This document shows, piece by piece, positions 52,132-60,931 of a stretch of 64,000 nt of DNA. The translations under genes and the position numbers were made by a program. Numbering within the stretch: the first letter of the stretch is position 1; every line of letters starts with the position of its first letter. Origin of the DNA: Caryophanales bacterium (GTDB taxonomy: Bacteria > Bacillota > Bacilli > Paenibacillales > CANHCR01); NCBI GenBank assembly GCA_947459205.1, contig CANHCR010000005.1, forward strand, positions 1 through 64,000. The letters run 5' to 3'. The notes under the pieces were generated by a model. That model worked only from the letters and a program-made list of their open reading frames with translations, did no database searches and was not told the origin of the DNA.

Positions 52132-53101
52132 CTATTTAGATGCCATCAATGCCGCAATGTTTGAAGAAATGAAGCGCGATGACAATGTCTTCGTACTCGG
52201 CGAAGATGTCGGCGTTAAGGGCGGCGTGTTTGGTGCGACGAAAGGCCTTTATCCTGCATTTGGGGAAGAGCGTGTGATTGATACGCCACTATCTGAATCG
52301 GCGATTGCTGGCGTGGCGATTGGTGCGGCGATGTACGGAATGAAGCCAATCGCGGAAATGCAATATTCGGACTTCATGTTGCCCGCAGTGAATCAAATCA
52401 TAAGCGAAGCAGCAAAAATTCGCTATCGCTCCAACAATGATTGGAATTGTCCGCTTGTGATTCGTGCCCCGATAGGCGGCGGGATTCACGGGGGGTTGTA
52501 TCACTCGCAATGCCCAGAGTCGATATTTTTCGGAACACCGGGACTGAAAATCGTTGCCCCGAGCACTCCGTATGATGCCAAGGGTCTGTTGAAGGCGGCG
52601 ATTCGCGATGAGGATCCGGTGCTATTTTTCGAACATAAAAAATGCTACCGCATGATTAGTGGCGAGGTGCCTGAGGAAGATTACATTGTGCCTATTGGTG
52701 TGGCGGATGTGAAACGCGAGGGGACAGATATTACGGTCATTACCTACGGTTTGACCGTCCATTTTGCCTTGAAAGCGGCAGACGATTTGGCTAAAGAAGG
52801 GATTAGTGCGCACATTTTGGATTTGCGTAGTTTGCAACCGCTTGATACGGATGCGATTCTTGCAGCTGCGCGAAAAACGGGCAAAGTTCTAGTTCTCCAT
52901 GAAGATAACAAAACGGGTGGTATAGGCGCAGAAGTTGCTGCCATCATCGCCGAGCAAATGCTCTATGAGTTGGATGCGCCGATCATGCGCTTGGCTAGTG
53001 AAGATGTGCCAGCAATGCCAATTAGTCCGCCACTCGAAAAACAGTTCATGTTGAATCCGGAAAAAGTGAAAGATGCCATGCGCAAGTTGGCATTGTACTA
53101 A
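52118..53101 (+). CDS. bkdAB: Branched-chain 2-oxoacid dehydrogenase E1 beta subunit
   Basis: Partner of E1 alpha, transketolase-like pyrimidine-binding fold, 327 residues. Motifs: NVFVLGEDVGVKGGVFGATKGL, DTPLSESAIAGVAIGAAMYG, RAPIGGGIHGGLYHSQCPES, and the transketolase C-terminal VLVLHEDNKTGGIGAEVAA. The start is ATG 52118 after AGGAGG; the first 32 residues in the track are an out-of-frame reading of E1 alpha. Confidence 0.95.
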   Translation: MPVSNYLDAINAAMFEEMKRDDNVFVLGEDVGVKGGVFGATKGLYPAFGEERVIDTPLSESAIAGVAIGAAMYGMKPIAEMQYSDFMLPAVNQIISEAAKIRYRSNNDWNCPLVIRAPIGGGIHGGLYHSQCPESIFFGTPGLKIVAPSTPYDAKGLLKAAIRDEDPVLFFEHKKCYRMISGEVPEEDYIVPIGVADVKREGTDITVITYGLTVHFALKAADDLAKEGISAHILDLRSLQPLDTDAILAAARKTGKVLVLHEDNKTGGIGAEVAAIIAEQMLYELDAPIMRLASEDVPAMPISPPLEKQFMLNPEKVKDAMRKLALY

Positions 53102-53118
53102 AGAGGGGGACGACACGC

Positions 53119-54465
53119 GTGTCGCTTATAAAAATTACGATGCCTCAATTGGCGGAAAGTGTCGTCGAGGCAACGATTACGAAATGGTTGAAACAACCTG
53201 GTGAGCAGGTTGCCAAGTACGAGCCACTCTGTGAAATCATCACCGACAAAGTGAATGCTGAGTTGCCGGCTATGGAAGCGGGTACGCTCTTAGATTTGCT
53301 TGTCGCAGAAGGCGAGACGGTGCAAGTCGGTGCGCCGATTTGTACAATGCGCGGCGAAGGTCAGTCGGCAAGCGGTGAGCCTTTGACAGGCGGTGAACAG
53401 GTACAAACAGTCGACAGCGCTTCGGCACAAGAAACGAATGTTCAGACGAAACAAGGAACTGTCGGTGCGGTCGTATCAGCGCAAGGCTTCAATAGCGATG
53501 AGAAGGCGCGCTTATCACCTGTTGTTCGGCAACTGCTTACCGAGCATCAGGTTGATGTTAGTAAAGTAAGGGGTAGCGGCTTTAATGGTCGAGTGACGCG
53601 CAAAGATGTGCTTGATTTTGTCGAACGACGTAGTGCGCAGGCAGAAGGGGTTGCGATGCAAGTAATGCAACAATCACCTCCTGGGCCGGTTCGCTCCAGT
53701 GGTCTACATCTGATTGATGAGCCTACCGTATCGACATTTGAGTTAGACGGTATTTCTGATGAGGACCGTGGTGAATATATCGTCGATGTGACGCCGGTAC
53801 GAAGCACCATTGCTACAAGAATGCGCCAAAGCGTTTCTGAAATTCCACACGCATGGACGATGATTGAGGTCGATGTCACCAACCTCGTTTCGCTCCGCCA
53901 GAAGATGAAAGATGATTTCAAACGCAGAGAGGGCATTAACCTCACCTATTTGCCGTTTGTCATTAAAGCGGTGGCAAATGCAATTAAAGATTATCCGATC
54001 ATGAATTCGGTGTGGGCCGTAGATAAAATCATCATCAAGCGCGATATCAACATTTCGCTTGCAGTTGGTACCGAAGACGCTGTATGGGTGCCGGTCATCA
54101 AGCAGGCTGATCGCAAGTCGGTATTGGAAATCGCTCGCGAAGTCGATGAGTTGGGGCGCAAAGCGCGCTCCGGTCAACTGAAACTTGACGATATGCAGGG
54201 CGGGACGTTTACCATCAATAACACGGGTGCGTTCGGATCGATGCTTTCACAGCCGATCATCAACTTCCCGCAGGCTGCAAACTTAACGTTTGAATCGATT
54301 GTCAAGCGACCAGTGGTTATACAAGACATGATTGCCGTCCGTTCCATGGCGAACATTTGTCTATCACTTGACCATCGTATTTTGGATGGTGTCGTATGCG
54401 GTCGTTTCTTGCAACGAGTCCGTGAATATATGGAAAGTTATAACCCGCAATCGGTGTTGATGTAA
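53119..54465 (+). CDS. bkdB: Branched-chain 2-oxoacid dehydrogenase E2 acyltransferase
   Basis: Lipoyl-bearing core of the complex, 448 residues. Domains in order: lipoyl domain with CEIITDKVNAELPAMEAG (lipoyl-Lys), a flexible linker, a peripheral-subunit-binding domain (RLSPVVRQLLTEHQVDVSKVRGSGFNGRVTRKDVLDFV), and a catalytic domain ending in LSLDHRILDGVVCGRFL with the active-site His. GTG start after GAGGGGG. Confidence 0.95.
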   Translation: MSLIKITMPQLAESVVEATITKWLKQPGEQVAKYEPLCEIITDKVNAELPAMEAGTLLDLLVAEGETVQVGAPICTMRGEGQSASGEPLTGGEQVQTVDSASAQETNVQTKQGTVGAVVSAQGFNSDEKARLSPVVRQLLTEHQVDVSKVRGSGFNGRVTRKDVLDFVERRSAQAEGVAMQVMQQSPPGPVRSSGLHLIDEPTVSTFELDGISDEDRGEYIVDVTPVRSTIATRMRQSVSEIPHAWTMIEVDVTNLVSLRQKMKDDFKRREGINLTYLPFVIKAVANAIKDYPIMNSVWAVDKIIIKRDINISLAVGTEDAVWVPVIKQADRKSVLEIAREVDELGRKARSGQLKLDDMQGGTFTINNTGAFGSMLSQPIINFPQAANLTFESIVKRPVVIQDMIAVRSMANICLSLDHRILDGVVCGRFLQRVREYMESYNPQSVLM

Positions 54466-54484
54466 TAATATGAGATATGAAAAA

Positions 54485-54510
54485 GGTATCCGTGCGCTTG
54501 GCCGGATACC
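54485..54510. terminator. Hairpin between bkdB and the convergent small gene
   Basis: GGTATCCG / CGGATACC 8-bp perfect stem with a 10-base loop, lying 3' of both convergent genes. Confidence 0.65.
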
Positions 54511-54520
54511 TGTTCGTTTA

Positions 54521-54628
54521 TTAGGATAATGAAAGTACTTCCAAAAAGATGATGAAACTGGACAACAACATCGCTAGAATCATCGTGTAAATGATGATTT
54601 TGAACCAAATACTTTTCTTGCGGAACAT
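54521..54628 (-). CDS. Small single-TM protein, Prli42-like
   Basis: A 35-residue ORF not in the track: MFRKKSIWFKIIIYTMILAMLLSSFIIFLEVLSLS. A basic start is followed by one hydrophobic helix (IIIYTMILAMLLSSFIIFL). AAAAGGAG lies upstream on the minus strand. It resembles Prli42, the miniprotein that anchors the stressosome to the Listeria membrane (basic N-terminus, VYxMILxMxxST-like helix), but such a short match is weak evidence. A hairpin lies at its 3' side. Confidence 0.6.
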   Translation of the reverse strand: MFRKKSIWFKIIIYTMILAMLLSSFIIFLEVLSLS

Positions 54629-54717
54629 GCGGACATTCTCCTTTTGATGAAAATTTTCGCGAATCGATTATGTACATTTTATCTTAATTTTGCCAATCTG
54701 AAAAGGGGACAAAGCAA

Positions 54718-55866
54718 ATGAATCGCGAGCGGTTGTTAGACACTTTTTGTGAACTCGTGCAGATCGATAGCGAGACGGGCGAGGAGCGGGAAATTTGTGA
54801 TCGATTGAAAGAGAAGTTTGCAGCCTTAGGCTGTGATGTGTATGAAGACGATACGATGCAGACGACAGGGCACGGTGCGGGCAATTTGTTTGCAACATTG
54901 CCTGCTGTAGCAGGTTTTGAGACGGCGCCTAGATTGCTCTTCACATGTCATATGGACACGGTCAAACCTGGTAAAAATATTAAACCGCGACTAGATGAAG
55001 ATGGCTATTTACGTTCAGATGGTACGACGATTTTGGCAAGCGACGATAAGGCTGGACTGACCGCTCTGCTCGAAGCGTTGCAAGTGCTTCGCGAGCAAAA
55101 GCGGGCACATGGGGCGCTGCAATTGGTGATCACCGTGGGTGAAGAATCCGGCTTGATTGGTGCGAAAGCGATCGACCCATCGTTGCTACAAGCAGATTAT
55201 GGCTATGCGTTCGATGCAAACGGACCAGTCGGTGAAATTATCGTTGCGGGTCCTGCACAGGCGAAAATCCATGCGGTTGTTCACGGTAAGGCGGCGCACG
55301 CTGGCGTCAATCCGGAAGACGGGATTAGCGCTATTCAAGTAGCGGCACGCGCCATCGGCAAGATGCCACTAGGGCGCATTGATGCGGAAACGACGGCAAA
55401 CATCGGCAAATTCGTCGGCGGTGGCGAAACGAACATCGTCTGCGATCGTTTGGCTTTGTTCGCTGAAGCGCGCAGTCATTCGCCGCAGAAGTTGGAGCGT
55501 CAATTAGAATCGATGGAGCGGGCGCTCCGGGAAACAGCAGCGCAGCATGGTGCAAACTGCGAATTTGAAGCGGAGATTGTATATCCAGGCTTTCAATTTG
55601 ATGAGCAGGATGCGGTCGTGCAACTGGCAACAAGCGCTGTTGAGCGAATCGGAAGGAACGCACAATGGGTGAAAAGTGGGGGCGGTAGTGACGCCAATAT
55701 TTTTAATGGTCATGGTGTACCGACGCTCAACTTGGCGATCGGTTATGAGCAGATTCACACGACGAGCGAACAGATGCCGTTTGCCGAACTGATGAAAACG
55801 ACAGAACTTGTGCTAGCAATTGTAGAGGAGGCGACGAACAGATGCATCGAAACACGCAACAACTAG
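54718..55866 (+). CDS. M20 family peptidase, PepT-like (YqjE)
   Basis: A 382-residue metallopeptidase of the tripeptidase T/YqjE group. Zinc ligands lie in LFTCHMDTVKPG and LASDDKAG. The catalytic Glu is in VGEESGLIGAKA, and the dimerisation domain has HGKAAHAGVNPEDGISAI. ATG after AAAGGGG. It overlaps nudF by 25 bases. In B. subtilis yqjE is likewise near the bkd genes. Confidence 0.93.
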   Translation: MNRERLLDTFCELVQIDSETGEEREICDRLKEKFAALGCDVYEDDTMQTTGHGAGNLFATLPAVAGFETAPRLLFTCHMDTVKPGKNIKPRLDEDGYLRSDGTTILASDDKAGLTALLEALQVLREQKRAHGALQLVITVGEESGLIGAKAIDPSLLQADYGYAFDANGPVGEIIVAGPAQAKIHAVVHGKAAHAGVNPEDGISAIQVAARAIGKMPLGRIDAETTANIGKFVGGGETNIVCDRLALFAEARSHSPQKLERQLESMERALRETAAQHGANCEFEAEIVYPGFQFDEQDAVVQLATSAVERIGRNAQWVKSGGGSDANIFNGHGVPTLNLAIGYEQIHTTSEQMPFAELMKTTELVLAIVEEATNRCIETRNN

Positions 55867-56402
55867 AGGAAAAAACGATTGCCAGCACTCCTATTTTTAG
55901 CGGGCGTGTGATTTCCTTGCAAGTCGACGAGGTGCTGTTGCCGAATGGGAAAACAGCGTCGCGCGAAATCGTTAAGCATCCAGGCGCGGTGGCGATTATG
56001 GCTTTACACGAGGATAAGTTACTTGTGGTCGCTCAATATCGCAAGGCGCTAGAGAAAGTACAGGTCGAAATCCCTGCTGGCAAACTCGAAAAGGGCGAAG
56101 ATTTGCGCGCAGCGGCTGCCCGTGAGTTGGAAGAGGAGACCGGTTATGTGGCGCAATCGCTGACACACGTCTGCTCATTTTACACATCACCCGGATTTGC
56201 CGATGAGATTTTGCATTTGTATTTTACAGACGAGATTGTTCCTGGCACGCGAAACCTCGACGAAGATGAATTTGTCGAAGCGGAGTTCATTACCATCGAG
56301 CAGGCGCGAGCGTATATTGCAGATGGATTGATTAGTGATGCCAAAACGATGCTGACGGTATTTGCCTGGCAAACGTATCGCTTGACCGGCAGCTTTCAAT
56401 AA
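55842..56402 (+). CDS. nudF: ADP-ribose pyrophosphatase (Nudix)
   Basis: Hydrolyses ADP-ribose to AMP and ribose-5-phosphate. The 186 residues contain the Nudix box GKLEKGEDLRAAAARELEEETGY in full. VEIPAGKLEKGED and YTSPGFADEILHLYF match the ADPRase subfamily. AGAGGAGG lies before the ATG, which is within the upstream peptidase gene. Confidence 0.94.
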   Translation: MHRNTQQLEEKTIASTPIFSGRVISLQVDEVLLPNGKTASREIVKHPGAVAIMALHEDKLLVVAQYRKALEKVQVEIPAGKLEKGEDLRAAAARELEEETGYVAQSLTHVCSFYTSPGFADEILHLYFTDEIVPGTRNLDEDEFVEAEFITIEQARAYIADGLISDAKTMLTVFAWQTYRLTGSFQ

Positions 56403-56456
56403 ATAGTGGAAAACGATGGACATCCTTCGCATATGATATGTTGAAGGGGGTGTCCG

Positions 56457-57092
56457 ATGGCGAAATTTCAACTTCGCTTTTGGCAAAACGTGGTGCGCGC
56501 TCACATATCACCGGTGTTGTTCGTGTTTGTGCTGTTTGCGATGGGCTGCTTGTTCGGATTCATGTTGGTGATGGCATTGTCGATTGACCAGCACCAGCAG
56601 TTATCGAGTTACATCGGCGGTTTTTTGCAGACAGCAATTCAAGGGGAAATCAGCGACATACAGTTGACTTTCTGGCAGGCGTACAGTGTCCACTTGAAGT
56701 GGTTGGCACTGACATGGATGCTCGGCATATCGGTGATTGGGTTACCGCTCGTCATCGTGCTCGATTTTATGAAAGGCGCACTTGTTGGTTTTACGATTAC
56801 GTATTTGACGACGCAATTTTCCTGGAAAGGATTGCTGTTTTCCTTACTTGCCATCGTCCCTGGCAATCTGCTGTTTGTCCCGGCGCTACTCATTTGCAGC
56901 GCATCGTCGATTACGTTTGCCATCGTCCTTGTGCGTGCTCGCTTGCAACCAGGCGGCCAACATCTTGGACGCTCCTTTTGGCGATTCACATGTCTTCATG
57001 GCGCGATGCTCATCGTCGCCGCCGTCGCCGCTTGCCTTGAGGTATTTTTATCCCCTTACTTATTGCGTTGGTTGGCGCCGATGATGGTTTGA
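56457..57092 (+). CDS. spoIIM: Stage II sporulation protein M
   Basis: Membrane scaffold of the DMP (SpoIID-SpoIIM-SpoIIP) peptidoglycan-degrading complex that drives engulfment. The 211 residues have five or six TM helices. The typical core is FWQAYSVHLKWLALTWMLGISVIGLPLVIVLDFMKGALVGFT and LAIVPGNLLFVPALL. AAGGGGG precedes the ATG. A CATATGAT element just upstream could be a sigma-E -10, but the -35 is unclear. Its last codons overlap the fur -35. Confidence 0.95.
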   Translation: MAKFQLRFWQNVVRAHISPVLFVFVLFAMGCLFGFMLVMALSIDQHQQLSSYIGGFLQTAIQGEISDIQLTFWQAYSVHLKWLALTWMLGISVIGLPLVIVLDFMKGALVGFTITYLTTQFSWKGLLFSLLAIVPGNLLFVPALLICSASSITFAIVLVRARLQPGGQHLGRSFWRFTCLHGAMLIVAAVAACLEVFLSPYLLRWLAPMMV

Positions 57093-57117
57093 CTAACTTT
57101 CGCATCAACCATATAAT
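57089..57117 (+). promoter_or_regulatory. fur promoter
   Basis: TTGACT, a 17-base spacer and TATAAT. The -35 overlaps the spoIIM stop codon. Confidence 0.8.
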
Positions 57118-57148
57118 GAAATCATTCTGTAAGTGCAGGTGTGGAACG

Positions 57149-57610
57149 ATGGAACAGCGAATCGAAAAAATTAAGCAGCAGTTGCAAGCCCAAAGTTACA
57201 AACTGACTTCGCAAAGAGAAGCCATCGTGCGCATTCTGCTGCAAAACGAGAAAGATCACTTAAGCGCCGAAGAGGTGTTCATGCTGGTGCGCGAAGTGGA
57301 GCCGGATATCGGTCTGGCGACGGTTTACCGGACGCTTGAATTGCTGACCGAACTGAAAATTTTACATAAAATGAATTTTGGTGATGGTGTCGCTCGCTAC
57401 GATTTGCATACTGAAAATTCGGAGCATCATCATCACCACTTGGTGTGCGTCAAATGCGGTGCGGTCGATGAAATTATGGACGATATGCTCGGTCCGATCG
57501 AGCAGAAGGTGGAGAAAGAGTATCATTTCAAAATTCTCGATCATCGCCTTGTTTTTCATGGTACTTGCTATCGTTGCACGGGATTGCCGAAACCCGATCA
57601 TCTCATCTAA
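57149..57610 (+). CDS. fur: Ferric uptake regulator family protein
   Basis: A 153-residue metal-dependent repressor. The winged helix covers YKLTSQREAIVRILLQNEKDHLSAEEVFMLVREVEPDIGLATVYRTLELL. The metal-binding stretch is ENSEHHHHHLVCVKCGAVDEI, and a second CxxC lies in TCYRCTG. The start is ATG 57149 after AGGTGTGG; the track start at 57068 is in spoIIM. The order fur-yqzK-xerD is that of Bacillus, which supports Fur rather than Zur or PerR. Confidence 0.93.
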   Translation: MEQRIEKIKQQLQAQSYKLTSQREAIVRILLQNEKDHLSAEEVFMLVREVEPDIGLATVYRTLELLTELKILHKMNFGDGVARYDLHTENSEHHHHHLVCVKCGAVDEIMDDMLGPIEQKVEKEYHFKILDHRLVFHGTCYRCTGLPKPDHLI

Positions 57611-57659
57611 AAATCTTCGCAAATCTGCACGCGATTGCAGACAGAGCGGAGGTTTTTTT
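57611..57659 (+). terminator. Terminator after fur
   Basis: AAATCTTCGC pairs with GCGGAGGTTT through G-U wobbles, with an inner CTGC/GCAG stem and a T7 tail. Confidence 0.65.
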
Positions 57660-57730
57660 GTTATGATAGAACAAGAACTGCATATACTGTGAATAGTAGG
57701 GCACTCAAAGCATGAGGAGCGCGACGGTTC

Positions 57731-57961
57731 ATGAAAATGCTGTTCATCCGCCAATGGCGACGCAAGCTTACGTTTTTTTTGCTGTTTTGTCTGGCAATCG
57801 GTTTGTTGATTCTCGCAATGTCGCTTGTTGCCCGCCATCTGTCACCTTCTTATTGGTACGGGACACCACGCAGCGATGCCGTCAAAGCTTCGCAGACGGT
57901 ATACTTAGATCAGATGCCAGTGCAGGATCGGTTGCTTTACTTTTATTGGATTGGTGAGTGA
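57731..57961 (+). CDS. yqzK: DUF4227 protein (YqzK-like)
   Basis: A 76-residue protein with one N-terminal TM helix (LTFFLLFCLAIGLLILAMSLVA) and a short conserved C-terminal half (YWYGTPRSDAVKASQT). In Bacillus it always lies between fur and xerD, as here. Function unknown. GAGGAGC is upstream at somewhat long spacing. Confidence 0.88.
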   Translation: MKMLFIRQWRRKLTFFLLFCLAIGLLILAMSLVARHLSPSYWYGTPRSDAVKASQTVYLDQMPVQDRLLYFYWIGE

Positions 57962-57966
57962 GGACG

Positions 57967-58863
57967 ATGTATCACCATCTGCAACAATTCATTCATTTTT
58001 TGACGGTTGAGCGCGGTTTTGCACGCCATTCGTTGGAAGCATACGAGCGCGATGTGACCGGCTTCGTCGAGCATTGCAAGGCGAACGGGCTCATGGAGGT
58101 TGGCGAAGTGACGAAACAGCATTTGTTGCTCTACGTCTATCGGCTCAAAAAACAAGAGAAAAAAACGGCGACGATTGCTCGGGCGGTCTCGGCAGTGCGG
58201 ACGTTTTTTCAGTTTTTGCTGCAGGAGCGCCTTATCGACGCTGATCCGTGTGCGCATCTCGAATCGATGCATTCCGAACAGAAATTGCCACACGCGCTGA
58301 CTAGTGAGCAAGTGACGCAATTGTTGACAGCGCCCGACGTGAATTCGCCGCCTGGTTTGCGTGACAAAGCGATGCTGGAATTGATGTACGCATGCGGACT
58401 GCGCGTCAGCGAGTTGGTATCGTTGCGCGTCCATGACGTGCAGTTGAACATGGGCTTTTTGCGCTGTATGGGCAAAGGGTCGAAAGAGCGCGTCATTCCG
58501 CTCGGCAGGATGGCGTCAGCGGCGCTCGAGCACTATTTACAATTTGGCAGGGGCCGGTTGTTGGGCAAAGGACGGCAACCGGACACGCTATTCCTCAACC
58601 AGCGCGGACAAGCGATGACGCGCCAAGGATTTTGGAAAATCATCAAATCGTACGGTGCACCGCTTGGTTTGCGCGAACAGCTCTCACCGCACGTGCTGCG
58701 CCACTCATTCGCCACGCATTTATTGGAAAATGGAGCGGACCTCCGCGCAGTACAAGAGATGCTCGGCCATGCGGACATTTCGACGACACAAATTTACACG
58801 CACGTCACGCGTGCTCGCATGAAGGAACTATACAACCGCACGCACCCGCGCGCGAAGATGTGA
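57967..58863 (+). CDS. xerD: Site-specific tyrosine recombinase XerD
   Basis: Resolves chromosome dimers at dif with XerC. The 298 residues have an N-terminal SAM-like DNA-binding domain and catalytic residues in ACGLRVSELVSL (Arg), HVLRHSFATHLLENGADLRAVQEMLGHADI (His-x2-Arg, His) and TTQIYTHV (nucleophile Tyr). ATG 57967 is chosen because GGTGAG lies eight bases before it; GTG 57958 is an alternative. It begins just after yqzK. Confidence 0.95.
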   Translation: MYHHLQQFIHFLTVERGFARHSLEAYERDVTGFVEHCKANGLMEVGEVTKQHLLLYVYRLKKQEKKTATIARAVSAVRTFFQFLLQERLIDADPCAHLESMHSEQKLPHALTSEQVTQLLTAPDVNSPPGLRDKAMLELMYACGLRVSELVSLRVHDVQLNMGFLRCMGKGSKERVIPLGRMASAALEHYLQFGRGRLLGKGRQPDTLFLNQRGQAMTRQGFWKIIKSYGAPLGLREQLSPHVLRHSFATHLLENGADLRAVQEMLGHADISTTQIYTHVTRARMKELYNRTHPRAKM

Positions 58864-58875
58864 GGAGCGATCGGA

Positions 58876-60069
58876 TTGCGCTGGAATCGAGTATTCGTGA
58901 TTGTACTAGATAGCGTCGGGATTGGCGAATTGCCGGACGCGGAGAGTTACGGCGACCGCGGTGCCCATACGCTCGGACATATCGCCGAGCGGGCAAGCGA
59001 TTTTCGTTTGCCGAATTTACAGGCGCTTGGACTCGCTAATATCGCGCCGCTACATAACATTGCACCCGTCGAAATGCCGCGCGCTTCATATGGCAAAATG
59101 GCGGAACAGTCGGTCGGTAAAGATACGATGACCGGTCATTGGGAACTGATGGGTCTGAAGATCACGACCCCTTTTCACACGTATCCTGATGGTTTTCCGG
59201 CTGCACTAATCAGTGAATTCGAACGTTTGACGGGGCGTTTGGTACTTGCCAACAAACCGGCATCTGGCACTGAAATATTGGAAGAATACGGTGCGCGGCA
59301 AATGGCGAGCGGCGACTGGATTGTGTATACGTCGGCCGATAGCGTGTTGCAGATTGCGGCGCATGAAGAAGTGATTCCGCTCATTGAACTGTACCGCGCA
59401 TGTGAAGTGGCGCGCGAGTTGACGATGCGTGCGGAATGGATGGTCGGTCGCGTGATCGCCAGACCGTACGTTGGACAACCAGGGGCGTTCGTCCGCACCG
59501 CGAATCGTCATGATTACGCCGTTGCACCGCCGCAACCGACACTGCTCAACCGACTGCAGGATGCTGGGTTCGCGACGATTTCGATTGGTAAAATTAACGA
59601 CATTTTTTGCGGCGAAGGCATTTCTGCGTCGCATCCGACCAAGAGCAACGATGACGGCGTGGACAAGTTGCTTGAGGTCGCTAGCCAATCGTTTCAAGGT
59701 CTTTGCTTTGCCAATTTGGTCGATTTCGATTCGCTCTATGGCCATCGCCGTGACGTTCAAGGGTATGCGAACGCTTTGATGCGTTTCGATGAGCGACTGT
59801 CACAACTAATGGAACTCATGCGAGCAGGGGATGCGCTGATCATTACGGCCGATCACGGCAACGATCCGACACATCATGGCACCGACCATACGCGCGAGTA
59901 TGTGCCTTTGCTAATCTATGAACCCGCTGCGAATTCCGCCGCGAATCATCCGGTCCATTTAGGCGTGCGCGCCACCTTTGCCGATCTCAGCGCAACCATT
60001 GCCGACAATTTCAACGTCACATTTACTACACATGGCGAAAGTTTTTTAAGACTACTAAGCAAACAATAG
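58876..60069 (+). CDS. deoB: Phosphopentomutase
   Basis: Interconverts (deoxy)ribose-1-phosphate and -5-phosphate. The 397 residues belong to the alkaline-phosphatase superfamily. VIVLDSVGIGELPDAESYGDRGAHTLGH holds the first metal site, GKDTMTGHWELMG the phosphorylated Thr, and TADHGNDPTHHGTDHTREYVPLL the second metal site. TTG start after GAGGAGCG. First gene of the nucleoside operon deoB-punA-punA-pdp-dacF. Confidence 0.96.
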   Translation: MRWNRVFVIVLDSVGIGELPDAESYGDRGAHTLGHIAERASDFRLPNLQALGLANIAPLHNIAPVEMPRASYGKMAEQSVGKDTMTGHWELMGLKITTPFHTYPDGFPAALISEFERLTGRLVLANKPASGTEILEEYGARQMASGDWIVYTSADSVLQIAAHEEVIPLIELYRACEVARELTMRAEWMVGRVIARPYVGQPGAFVRTANRHDYAVAPPQPTLLNRLQDAGFATISIGKINDIFCGEGISASHPTKSNDDGVDKLLEVASQSFQGLCFANLVDFDSLYGHRRDVQGYANALMRFDERLSQLMELMRAGDALIITADHGNDPTHHGTDHTREYVPLLIYEPAANSAANHPVHLGVRATFADLSATIADNFNVTFTTHGESFLRLLSKQ

Positions 60070-60083
60070 AGGAGCAACGAAAC

Positions 60084-60911
60084 ATGACAATACAAGCAGA
60101 ACTGAAGCAAATCGAAGAAAGCGCCGCCTACTTGCGCGCTGCCTTGCCGCAGTTGCCAGAAGTGGCGATGATTCTCGGGTCTGGGTTGGGCGTGCTTGCC
60201 GATTCGCTAGAGCATGCAACCACCATCGCCTACCACAACATTCCGCACTTTCCTGTCTCCACCGTCGAAGGGCATGCCGGTGAGTTGGTTGTAGGCGAAC
60301 TTTCTGGCAAACAAGTGGTCATCATGAAAGGCCGCTTTCATATGTACGAAGGATATTCGGCAACGGAAGTATCGTTTCCGATTCGCGTGCTCAAAACGCT
60401 CGGCATCAAGACGTTGATCGTCACGAACGCAGCGGGTGGCATCAACACGGCCTATGCCTCGGGCGAACTGATGCTCATCGAGGATCACATCAACTTTACA
60501 GGGCGCAATCCGCTCATCGGTCCGAACGCCGATGCATTTGGCGTGCGTTTTCCAGACATGTCGGAAGCATATAGTAAAAGATTGCGAGCGCTCGCGCACG
60601 AGACAGCGACCGCACAAGGATTTACGCTCCAAGAGGGAGTATACGTCGGTTTGCTAGGCCCGAGTTACGAGACGCCGGCTGAGATTCGCATGTTCCGCGT
60701 GCTTGGTGCAGACGCTGTGGGTATGTCGACCGTTTCCGAAGTATTGGTCGCGCGGCACGCCGGCATTGAGGTGCTCGGCATCTCCTGCATCAGCAACATG
60801 GCGGCGGGCATTTTGGATCAGCCGCTATCGCACGAAGAAGTGATGGAGACGACCGAACGTGTGAAAGGTAAATTCCTTGCGTTGGTCAAAGGTATTGTGC
60901 CAAAAATCTGA
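60084..60911 (+). CDS. punA: Purine-nucleoside phosphorylase, copy 1
   Basis: Phosphorolysis of guanosine and inosine type nucleosides, giving base and ribose-1-phosphate for DeoB. The 275 residues have the trimeric PNP motifs ILGSGLGVLAD, HFPVSTVEGHAGELV, GRFHMYEGYS, VTNAAGGINT, GPSYETPAEIRM and GADAVGMSTVSEV. GAGGAGC precedes the ATG. A paralogue follows 20 bases downstream. Confidence 0.95.
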   Translation: MTIQAELKQIEESAAYLRAALPQLPEVAMILGSGLGVLADSLEHATTIAYHNIPHFPVSTVEGHAGELVVGELSGKQVVIMKGRFHMYEGYSATEVSFPIRVLKTLGIKTLIVTNAAGGINTAYASGELMLIEDHINFTGRNPLIGPNADAFGVRFPDMSEAYSKRLRALAHETATAQGFTLQEGVYVGLLGPSYETPAEIRMFRVLGADAVGMSTVSEVLVARHAGIEVLGISCISNMAAGILDQPLSHEEVMETTERVKGKFLALVKGIVPKI

Positions 60912-60931
60912 TTGTGCAGTGGGGTGTTAGC

